Below, piece by piece: positions 40,619 to 49,114 of a stretch of 49,114 nucleotides of DNA (positions are counted from its first letter, which is position 1; every line of letters begins with the position of its first letter). Where the stretch lies: NCBI GenBank assembly GCA_032718475.1, contig JAUCBJ010006584.1:1-49114 (forward strand), read 5' to 3'. Source of the DNA: Nemertoderma westbladi (taxonomy: Eukaryota; Xenacoelomorpha; Nemertodermatida; Nemertodermatidae). Made by a program: the position numbers and the translations under genes. The notes beneath the pieces were generated by a model that was not told the origin of the DNA, did not search any database, and worked only from the letters and a program-made list of their open reading frames with translations.

Positions 40619-41734
40619 ATATTATGGCCTGAAATATATCGGAAAAGATAGCAAAACATCTAAGCTCCCCAACAATATATAGGTTTCCTATATATTTGCC
40701 ACTTGGGATGATAAAATTTACAGTTGTTTGTGGTCGAGTCATGTAAGGGACAACTGATTTTCACGATATTTCAGTCCTTAATGGGGTATATTTTTTGACT
40801 GCCTTAACAGATTTTGATAACTTTTAGTGCGTAAGCTGCGCAAATAAATTAGCTACAAAATAATATATAACTTTATTAAATACGAATAAATTAAAGCATT
40901 TAAAATTATATCGTAACTTCCGGACAAACCATTGGCCACTTTTAAGCTTATTGACCCATTAATGTGTTCTCCGTTTAAATTTCATATATATATATTATCC
41001 TATATTCAACAAACTGGTTAATAATTTATTATTGTTTGGTGGTGGGTTTTTGATGTAAAATATAATTAGAGAGAGTGAAATTTATTGTTGCTGTTTGGTG
41101 GTGGAGATTTTTTACTGTTAAATATATACCAGTATATATATATATATATTAAATTGAGGGAGAAGAAATTTATGAATATTTTTTAAATCAACAACTAGTT
41201 GGGGAAATTAACTAACTAACTAACTTCGGTAGAGCGATTGCTTGTAACACCCAAGTATGCATAGTATACCCAGAGACAGTAGCTAGCTAGCTAATCATCG
41301 CACGAGTGAGCTACAGTAGCGCATCTGTTACTTATGAGAGTGAGTGTGTGCGTGTGTGTGCAGCGGGCAACGCTAAGCTCGGTGAGAAAAGTTTAGGGCT
41401 ATGTACTGGTATTCATAGTCAAAGTCGAAGCCCTCCTATCTGTTACTAGCCTGTATACCAGTACATATTATTAAAACATCAGCTATGCATGTTGCATTTG
41501 TTGCATTGCAATGCATTTGTTAACTATGTGAATTTTGTAATGTAAACATCTGCGACCCGCTACAAAAATATATATAAACTCAATTTTTCTATCTTAAGTA
41601 TAATTTTGTTACCGTAAATAAAAAAAAAAATACCGGTATAGACCTACTTATATTTGTACTTTCAAAGAAAAAAAACTAACCCCCAAACTTCAGTCGCGGT
41701 GATCCATCATTCAATCAATCAACCAACATCCAAC

Positions 41735-42052
41735 ATGGCGTTCGCATTTATTGGCAATAGAGATAGCGACTGTTTACTAAAATTTTATCTCGAGGGGGAA
41801 GAGCTCTTTTTTACATCATTAAATGTAATGGAATTATATTTGAAAAATGACAATGGCGAGATAACTATAATGGTTAGAAATAAAACGAGCGGCGAAGGTC
41901 GACAAACTACATTGTCTACAAATAAAAACTTTAATTTAAACGTTCGGGTCCAGCCAGGAGAAGCTCACCAGATAAGTCTGGATAACTATAGTAGGGGTGA
42001 GCACTGGGAAGAACAAGAAGAAATATCAGTAGCTCCATTTGAGCACCCATAA
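41735..42052 (+). CDS. Hypothetical 105-residue protein, probably truncated by the duplicated segment
   Basis: ATG 41735 follows AACCAACATCCAAC; 105 codons to TAA 42050. The visible pattern is beta-rich: LLKFYLEGEELFFTSLNVME, ITIMVRNKTSGEGRQTTL, NLNVRVQPGE. The last five codons lie inside the duplicated segment, whose homology begins at 42037, so the present C-terminus comes from that junction. It may be a further gene of the Polinton-like segment or a host ORF; no family recognised. Confidence 0.4.
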   Translation: MAFAFIGNRDSDCLLKFYLEGEELFFTSLNVMELYLKNDNGEITIMVRNKTSGEGRQTTLSTNKNFNLNVRVQPGEAHQISLDNYSRGEHWEEQEEISVAPFEHP

Positions 42053-42899
42053 AGCTTAAAAGTAAAAGGAAATCTCTTTACACCTTGTTTTATGGTAAAT
42101 ATTATGACGACAAAATGAAGGGAACGAGCGTAACGAGGCTTATAGAGGGGTCGAGTAGAGTACTAAACCTGTGTTCATAAACTATTCGCAAAAGACCAAG
42201 TTTATAGTACATTAGCTGATAGGTATATGATTGTGGTTATCTGGTACATCTATACATACAGGTCTACGATATGGGAGGGATGAATGGGGGCTGAGTGAAC
42301 TTATTTTTTCCATTGGGTAAGGGTTGAAATGGGTCGGATTTAATGAAATTCAACTATACAAAAATAGTTCTCAGTTCATTCGAACATATTTGTGTTAAAT
42401 ATAATCAATTGTATGTACAATACTAAGTCTCTGGCTATGGTCTCCGGTATTTTTCTAAATAATTATCCGGGTAGGTTTCCTGTTCAACGGGATTAAGATA
42501 AATAGGTCTCTGTTTCAACTCTAGTATGTGTCTATTCAAACATAAACAAAATGTATATAGAAGAATATATAGAAACAAAGACATTAAATCCGAAACAGTA
42601 CAAGCCAACAGGGCAATCAAAAACCTTATCAAAAGAATAAGTTAAATTTTAGGTATATAAACCTGTAGCAGTAGCATTAGCGAATAATATCGTCATTTCT
42701 AATATTAATCAAAATTTAAAAATTTAACACCAACACTTTCTTTCATTTAGGTAATTACTTTCAGTTTAAGATAACACAATATATATAATTATAAGTAAAG
42801 ATACGAACAGGCAAACCGCGGGGTGCTGTACGAGTTTCTGTTGATAAATCGTGATGGATATCGGTTTGAGCCATCGACAGTCTTAATTGGTGTCTTTAT

Positions 42900-43610
42900 G
42901 AACAGAGTTGATGTGTCTCTGTGGATTCCTATTTGTTGTGTAAACATTGTTACAATGCAAGCCATTATACTTGAACTTGACACCTTCATGAACTGATTCT
43001 ATGTGAATCTGTAGTCTGGTCAAAATCACTAAGTGGCCAAAACTAAACAAAAGCATTAGACACGTCGTAACTTTTGACTTCCTCGATCATCCCCCCCCCC
43101 CCCCCCAAGATGTACAACTCCAATCATAAAAATCAGGCGACAATATGAAAGAACCATTTATCCCATGTCCGATGAACAAATTTCAACCAATTGCATGTTA
43201 GTATATTCTTGTAGTGGTAGAATAAAGTTATGAAGTCGGTGTGTGTCGCTTGCTGAATGAAATTTCCCGGCCTTTTCAACTTGCCCAAACATTATAAAAT
43301 ATGTATATAAGAGATAAAAAACAGGCAGGAAATGTCCCCCCTGTAATGCCTCCATCCATTACAGGCTCTATACTGTACTATACGAAAATGGCCTTACAGA
43401 GGGGGGACTTAACTTAAAACCCAAATAATAGAGCAAATTAAATAAAATTTAATTGCTGTTCATTGTGCTCATCAACTTCTCCTAAAAAGAGCTTTCGAAT
43501 GATATGTTTGTTTTGAAACAAATTTTTTTTGACGAAAATCCCAACCTAATTTTGGACACTTTTAGTGATTTTGACCCAGTCCTTGTTTGTAAATAAATTG
43601 TTCGTCACAA
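42900..43610 (-). pseudogene. Fossil C2H2 finger repeats downstream of ZNF copy 2
   Basis: Eroded finger units parallel to those at 14860-15650, for example CTTGACACCTTCATGAACTG near 42974 and a TTGTTCGTCACAAGAAATGC stub at about 43598, directly before the live array. More has been lost than in copy 1. Confidence 0.5.
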
Positions 43611-43619
43611 GAAATGCAA

Positions 43620-45686
43620 CTATTTATACTTGACACCTTTATGGACTGATTCAATGTGTCTCTTTAGGGTCCCCTTTTCGCTAAATTGTTTGTCACAAGA
43701 AACGCAATCAAACTTGACACCTTTATGGACTGATTCAACATGTCTCTTTAGGGTCCCCTTTTCGCTAAATTGTTTGTCACAAGAACCGCAATCAAACTTA
43801 ACACCTTTATGGACTGATTCAATGTGTCTCTTTAGTTTCCACTTTTCACTAAATTGTTTGTCGCAAGAAACGCAATCAAACTTGACACCTTTATGGACTG
43901 ATTCAACATGTCTCTTTAGGGTCCCCTTTTCGCTAAATTGTTTGTCACAAGAACCGCAATCAAACTTGACACCTTTATGGACTGATTCAATGTGTCTCTT
44001 TAGTTTCCACTTTTCACTAAATTGTTTGTCACAAGAAACGCAATCAAACTTAACACCTTTATGGAGGGATTCAACGTGTCTCTTTAGTTTCCACTTTCCA
44101 CTAAATTGTTTGTCACAAGAAACGCAATCAAACTTGACACCTTTATGGACGGATTCAACATGTCTCTTTAGTTTCCACTTTTCACTAAATTGTTTGTCAC
44201 AAGAAACGCAATCAAACTTAACACCTTTATGGACGGATTCAACGTGTCTCTTTAGTTTCCACTTTCCACTAAATTGTTTGTCACAAGAAACACAATCAAA
44301 CTTGACACCTTTATGGACTGATTCAACATGTCTCTTTAGGGTCCCCTTTTCGCTAAATTGTTTGTCACAAGAACCGCAATCAAACTTAACACCTTTATGG
44401 ACTGATTCAATGTGTCTCTTTAGGGTCCCCTTTTCGCTAAATTGTTTGTCACAAGAACCGCAATCAAACTTAACACCTTTATGGACTGATTCAATGTGTC
44501 TCTTTAGGGTCCCCTTTTCGCTAAATTGTTTGTCACAAGAACCGCAATCAAACTTAACACCTTTATGGACGGATTCAACGTGTCTCTTTAGTTCCCCCTT
44601 TTCACTAAATTGTTTGTCACAAGAAACGCAATCAAACTTGACACCTTTATGAACTGATAGGATGTGTGTCTTTAGATTCAATTTATCATTAAATTGTTTG
44701 TCACAAGAAACGCAATTATACTTGACACCTTTATGGTATGATTCAACGTGTCTCTTTAGGGTCCCCTTTTCGCTAAATTGTTTGTCACAAGAACCGCAAT
44801 CAAACTTAACACCTTTATGGACGGATTCAACATGTCTCTTTAGTTTCCCCTTTTCACTAAATTGTTTGTCACAAGAAACGCAATCAAACTTAACACCTTT
44901 ATGGACGGATTCAACATGTCTCTTTAGTTTCCACTTTTCACTAAATTGTTTGTCACAAGAAACGCAATCAAACTTGACACCTTTATGGACTGATTCAACA
45001 TGTCTCTTTAGTTTCCCCTTTTCGCTAAATTGTTTGTCACAAGAAACGCAATCAAACTTGACACCTTTATGGACTGATTCAACATGTCTCTTTAGTTTCC
45101 ACTTTTCACTAAATTGTTTGTCACAAGAAACGCAATCAAACTGATAGAAAGGAAGGGAAACGCAAGAAACGCAATTATACTTGACACCTTTATGGACGGA
45201 TTCAATGTGTCTCTTTAGCTTCCGTTTGTGACGAAATTGTTTATCACAATAAAAACAAATAAATGATTGTTTCACTTGATCATCTGAAATCTCTTCTTCC
45301 CTACCAAATTGTTCCTCAATAAACAACTCTTGTTTTACAACTCGAGATGTATCTTCGGAAGTACCGCAAATAGTTTCCGCTTTGGATTTAAAACTGATAA
45401 CATTTATACCGCTGTTTGTGTTGACTTGATTCGTAACATATTGTTCCCCAGTAATGAATTCCTGTTTTATCTTTCGAGAATTATCTTCGGAAGTACCACA
45501 AATAGATTCCGCTTCTGATTTAAAACTAACGTTTATTCCGTTGTTGGGGTAGCTGATTTCTTTATTAACAGTTGGTGGGGAGACGGAGTTCTCTTGTTCC
45601 TCATCACCGGACTGAAAATCATTTTCATCTGCCATGATACGATCCAATAAATCCCAAGCTTCGTTACTCAAAGTATTAGAGGACAT
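43620..45686 (-). CDS. C2H2 zinc-finger protein, copy 2 (about 19 fingers)
   Basis: 688 codons from ATG 45686 (MSSNTLSNEAWDLL). The acidic N-terminus is as in copy 1, but with only two 45-residue IKQE/VKQE repeats. A first finger (CFYCDKQFRHKRKLKRH, intact here) is followed by a broken partial unit (VSCVSLPFYQ), then about 18 finger units of 28 residues (84 bp). Finger helices fall into a few types at positions -1, 2, 3: EKWK, EKGT, EKGK, GKWK, EKGE and a divergent NDKLN. Linkers are nearly all HKGVKFDC, so the array is highly homogenised at DNA level. Probably a sequence-specific nuclear DNA-binding protein; its target and its link to the neighbouring transposon are unknown. Confidence 0.8.
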   Translation of the reverse strand: MSSNTLSNEAWDLLDRIMADENDFQSGDEEQENSVSPPTVNKEISYPNNGINVSFKSEAESICGTSEDNSRKIKQEFITGEQYVTNQVNTNSGINVISFKSKAETICGTSEDTSRVVKQELFIEEQFGREEEISDDQVKQSFICFYCDKQFRHKRKLKRHIESVHKGVKYNCVSCVSLPFYQFDCVSCDKQFSEKWKLKRHVESVHKGVKFDCVSCDKQFSEKGKLKRHVESVHKGVKFDCVSCDKQFSEKWKLKRHVESVHKGVKFDCVSCDKQFSEKGKLKRHVESVHKGVKFDCGSCDKQFSEKGTLKRHVESYHKGVKYNCVSCDKQFNDKLNLKTHILSVHKGVKFDCVSCDKQFSEKGELKRHVESVHKGVKFDCGSCDKQFSEKGTLKRHIESVHKGVKFDCGSCDKQFSEKGTLKRHIESVHKGVKFDCGSCDKQFSEKGTLKRHVESVHKGVKFDCVSCDKQFSGKWKLKRHVESVHKGVKFDCVSCDKQFSEKWKLKRHVESVHKGVKFDCVSCDKQFSGKWKLKRHVESLHKGVKFDCVSCDKQFSEKWKLKRHIESVHKGVKFDCGSCDKQFSEKGTLKRHVESVHKGVKFDCVSCDKQFSEKWKLKRHIESVHKGVKFDCGSCDKQFSEKGTLKRHVESVHKGVKFDCVSCDKQFSEKGTLKRHIESVHKGVKYK

Positions 45687-46314
45687 GTTTAATAAAATAA
45701 GGACTGAAAGACTAAATAATTGAAAATAACCACTAAAACCTCACCAGTTGGAGAATTGAATTGTCACCCTTTAATTTTAATTTATTTACACCAACCAATG
45801 GTTGTTGGTTACAACAACCATTTTTAGAAAGTTGGAGCCTCACCACATCTTAATTTTTTTCAATTTTCAATCATGCAACGAAATTTGGCATTGTTAGTTC
45901 GACATTGATGACCTTTCTTACTTTTGGCAGAACCTGAATTTTAATTTCTGAGCCATTTCGATACAACAAGCCGTTAAAAGACGCCAATTTAGCAATATTT
46001 AACCATCTATGTTGCCTGTTGGCATTATTTTTTGTCTTTTGAATTGAATGTAATTAATTTTCTAGAATTGAGTAATAAAAACATTAGAATCATAGCTGTT
46101 TACATTTAGAATTATAGCGACCTTTTGCAATTTTTAGTGAAATTTAAAACGCCGACGTGCTTAAAATGGTTGTTGTATTAAGGGAGATGGTGTATATATA
46201 AGTATATATATATACTCCCTTGTTGTTCCTAATGTTTTATAATTGGTGATTTGCGCCTACATTTCTATACGGTTTCATTTATTTGAATGTAGGTTTTACT
46301 GTGTATTTTATATC

Positions 46315-46797
46315 GGCGAACCGGGCGTTATCGTCGAAGTCGATGAGTCGCTAATAGCGAAGCCTAAAGGGAGACGTGGTACCACAAGGTGCCCGGGCAC
46401 TTGGTATTCGGCGCCATCTGCACGTGTGTACACAGTAGGACTTCCTTCAGATGGTCGGCGACCGTTCGGCATATACTTTACTGCCAATAATTATAGGCAA
46501 CTATATCGCGCCCAGATCCATCCTCCATTCCGATGGTTGGGCAGCGTACCAAGGGATCGGTACCATGCCGAACATGGTGTACACTGTAAGTAAACCCACC
46601 AAGTCGTGATACACGACACGGAACTTCGTCGACCCAGTAACTGGTCCCTGCACCAACCAGGTCGAGCGCTACTGTAAGAACTGCAAGCGCCGATTTATCG
46701 AAGTATGTCGATGTGGGGCGTCCAGAGCACCATGCTGCCCAGCCACCTGGACGAGTTCATGTGGCGCGAGTTGTACGGGAAAACTGCGAAGTGGCTA
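46315..46797 (+). pseudogene. Merlin-type transposase remnant, copy 2
   Basis: More complete than copy 1. GEPGVIVEVDESLIAKPKGR keeps the Asp-Glu pair. About 120 bp absent in copy 1 (46382-46500) reads in one frame as SDGRRPFGIYFTANN-like sequence. The DGWAAY, CTNQVERY and LDEFMWRELYGKT signatures then follow in shifted frames. Small indels and stops disable it. Same strand as in copy 1, opposite to the zinc-finger gene. Confidence 0.7.
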
Positions 46798-47096
46798 CTG
46801 ACCGGACCCATTGACCGGACCCTCTAAATACTGAAATACCGTATTGAAGCTTTGTATTTGATTTATATATTTACTTGTGTATTATTGACCGGACCCTTAT
46901 TACTCAACTTTGTGACCGGACCCACAATCCTGAAACATGAGTTAGCTTTCGTTTATTGTTTTGGTTCCCTCAGCACGCCTCTGTCAGTATTGCAGTAACG
47001 CTGTAACCTGCTGCTCCTTTACTAACCTGCTCCTTTAAATGGCAATGGGTCCGGTCAATTGAGCAATGGGGGCTTATTCCTGTTTGGGGGACGGGT

Positions 47097-48062
47097 GCAT
47101 GTAAAGAGCGGACTGCGGACTACGGACTGTCAATTAAAATCCCAAATATGCGCGGTCAATTTGAATTATAGCATTATAATGTAAGAATCCGCTCTTTGTT
47201 GTCTGGACAAACGGCGGACTGAAGCCAGAAAATTGTAACCTGATTGGCTCAATCATTTACATAGGCCCAAAGGGAACTTTCCTGAATCCTCTTATTGGCT
47301 TAAATGTTTTCATTGTGACACATAGCAGCATAGAGATGTAGAGATGGAAACACAAACAATATTCCAACATTGCTACAGTATAATTATACTGCAAGTAATT
47401 AAGTAGGACTACCGGTGCGGTATCAATTAAGCTGCCGTGTCAGCAGGCATGTACTGTTGGCCTACCGGCTACTGGTCAGCCGGTTGAAGTTTTCGATTAA
47501 TTCAAACTAAAACTAAGTAGCCTATGATAAGTAACATAATCGATGGCGGCCGTATTGCACGTGCAGTAGGCCTATTCTTAAACGTCCAAAACTAAACTTA
47601 CTATAATACATCCAGGCTGCCAGGCTTACGTAAGATGAGAGTGCCTTGATGTGAAAGTTTAGGAAAATATTACCTGATTAGCCTACTACTGTATTTACAG
47701 TAGAGGTATAGGTGCGCCACTAGTCCTCAGTAGGTATAGGTTCGCCACTAGTAGTAGCCCCTTAATCAACAGTCCACGTAATTACTGTATAGGATAATTA
47801 TTTCCTGTACCGGTATTACAGTGTTGAATGGTAAACATTTAAAAGCCAATGCTGCAATGGGATGATTCATTCTTTAAGTTTTCTTTCAGCCTATGTAAAT
47901 GATTGAGCCAATCAGGTTACAATTTACCGGCTTCAGTCCACCATTTGTCCAGACAACAAAGAACGGATTCTTAGTTTGGAAGTCGATAATTCAAATTGAC
48001 CGCGTGGATTTTGGCAATCCGCAGTCCACAGTCCGCCTGTCCGCAGTCCGCTCTTTACATGC
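47097..48062. mobile_element. 966-bp non-autonomous TIR element in copy 2
   Basis: Long imperfect inverted ends of about 200 bp: GCATGTAAAGAGCGGACTGC on the left, its complement at 48062. Further inside, CGGTCAATTTGAATTAT, TTGTTGTCTGGACAAA and TAACCTGATTGGCTCAATCA all recur inverted. Copy 1 reads straight across the site (GGGGGACTCCATCCTATC at 18290-18306), so the insertion postdates the duplication. Target duplication unclear. No ORF of note. Confidence 0.85.
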
Positions 48063-48329
48063 AAAGATGCTTATTACATGCTTATTATATCCTATCTTAT
48101 TACAATACTGTCTGTCAATAATGTATTTCTTCAAACTGTAAAGACTGCTGATTTCTGGACTGTCAGACAGTTGATTTCACTATGCCTGTGCCAAAACATT
48201 CCATGATTTATAGACTATGAGAATGATTTCCATATGCGCCTGTGGTAAAAAGACTCTATATTTAATAGTTTGTGGTTGTTGTCGATAATCGATTACCACA
48301 TGACGTAGCAAAACACTCATTTTATAGCC

Positions 48330-48985
48330 AAAAACAATTACCAATTGATGGAAAGGAGCAGGTTAAGGCCGAGTTTTCTAACCAAAACAATAAACAGTCA
48401 CTTTACCAAATCAGGGAAAGGAGCAGGTTACAGAGACGGGATTTTCTAACCAAAACAATAAACGATCACTTAACTAATTGAGGGAAAGGAGCAGGTTTAC
48501 AGAGGCGGGATTTTCTAACCAAAACAATAAACGATCACTTAACTTATTGAGGGAAAGGAGCAGGTTACAGAGGCGGGATTTTCTAACCAAAACAATAAAC
48601 GATCATTTAACTAATTGAGGGAAAGGGACAGGTTACAGAGGCGGAATTTTCTAACCAAAACAATAAACGATCATTTAACTAATTGAGGGAAAGGGGCAGG
48701 TTACAGAGGCGGGATTTTCTAACCAAAACAATAAACGATCATTTAACTAATTGAGGGAAAGGAGCAGGTTACAGAGACGGGATTTTCTAACCAAAACAAT
48801 AAACGATAACATTACCAATTGAGAGAAAGGAGCAGGTTACAGAGGCGGGATTTTCTAACCAAAACAATAACATTACCAATTGAGGGAAAGGAGCAGGTTA
48901 CAGAGGCGGGATTATCTAACCAAAACAATAAACGATCATTTAACTAATTGAGGGAAAGGGGCAGGTTACAGAGGCGGGCCTTCTG
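48330..48985 (+). repeat. 68-bp satellite, about ten units
   Basis: Units of GGGAAAGGAGCAGGTTACAG, AGGCGGGATTTTCTAACC, AAAACAATAAACGATCA and TTTAACTAATTGA, 62-69 bp. The first copy is more divergent and one unit lacks the CGAT segment. The same family lies reversed at 22690-23005, with single degenerate units near 18130 and 46950. The last 125 bases of the window show no gene. Confidence 0.9.
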
Positions 48986-49114
48986 TGCTGTTGGAAGTAG
49001 TGGTGCCGCTATCCGTAACACTACTCTACTACTACTAGGATCGGCATGCTGCATTGCAGCTGCATTTTTAAGAATGCTGTGCCGGCTTGTCAACAAAATT
49101 GCACCGCCACAACT

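Larger units (their letters stand above)
42037..48114. repeat. Segmental duplication, copy 2
   Basis: Direct copy of 14021-18325, enlarged by extra zinc-finger units and by the 966-bp insertion at 47097-48062. The left junction cuts an ORF (41735-42052). Leading sequence 42037-42780 is almost identical to 14021-14770, implying recent duplication or gene conversion. Confidence 0.85.

Noticed and set aside
28000-42050. Complete Polinton with integrase, ATPase and capsid genes
   Set aside because: No ORF with those motifs was found in the interval, and no matching long terminal repeats enclose it; only a partial segment can be claimed.
43630-45144. Long plus-strand ORFs (340 and 160 codons) opposite the zinc-finger gene, also 15666-16226
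   Set aside because: Antisense shadows of the 84-bp finger repeat; no initiation context and no sensible protein.
48330-48985. CRISPR-like array
   Set aside because: Units abut without unique spacers and vary among themselves; this is a eukaryotic satellite.
1-49114. tRNA or rRNA genes
   Set aside because: No cloverleaf with A/B boxes or rRNA-like conserved block was recognised on either strand by eye; a covariance-model scan was not possible here.

Overview
The window is AT-rich animal nuclear DNA. Host genes have GT-AG introns and the standard code, and most of the sequence is transposon debris. SPATA1-like and LRRC59-like host genes, with BEL/Pao, Merlin-like, IS3EU-like and Polinton-type elements, point to an invertebrate (probably aquatic) metazoan. 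I cannot name the lineage from sequence alone.

Layout. 1-1.8 kb: deletion derivative of a BEL/Pao retrotransposon with a probable LTR. 2.7-4.7 kb: a TATA-driven zinc-knuckle ORF of unknown origin with one in-frame TGA. 5.76-7.0 kb: a TIR element built from diverged repeats, each with an RFX/X-box-like palindrome. 7.4-23.9 kb (minus): an eight-exon SPATA1-like gene. Its 12 kb second intron holds an intronless LRRC59-like gene (plus, 11.9-12.7 kb), copy 1 of a duplicated segment (14.0-18.3 kb) and an IS3EU-like element (18.5-22.1 kb). 24.6-26.0 kb: a predicted two-exon 72-residue gene.

28.2-38.9 kb: a decayed Polinton/Maverick-like (or adintovirus-like) segment. It holds a broken gene with possible PC4-like modules, a protein-primed family B DNA polymerase pseudogene, and a downstream ORF that reads as a diverged two-repeat TATA-binding-protein fold. 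The polymerase gene is split by a 4.8 kb foldback-like element (30718-35552) with about 1 kb inverted repeats, inverted 12-bp minisatellites and an AAAG target duplication.

42.0-48.1 kb: copy 2 of the duplicated segment. Each copy carries a C2H2 zinc-finger gene (7 versus about 19 fingers), fossil fingers beyond its stop codon and a Merlin-type transposase remnant. Copy 2 is interrupted by a 966 bp TIR element. The window ends in a 68-bp satellite whose family recurs inverted at 22.7-23.0 kb.

Main points: the nested insertion into the polymerase; the candidate TBP-like and PC4-like genes beside it; two unrelated TIR elements that both carry inverted minisatellites inside their ends; the paired zinc-finger genes with independent expansion of two repeat types; and the X-box-bearing element.
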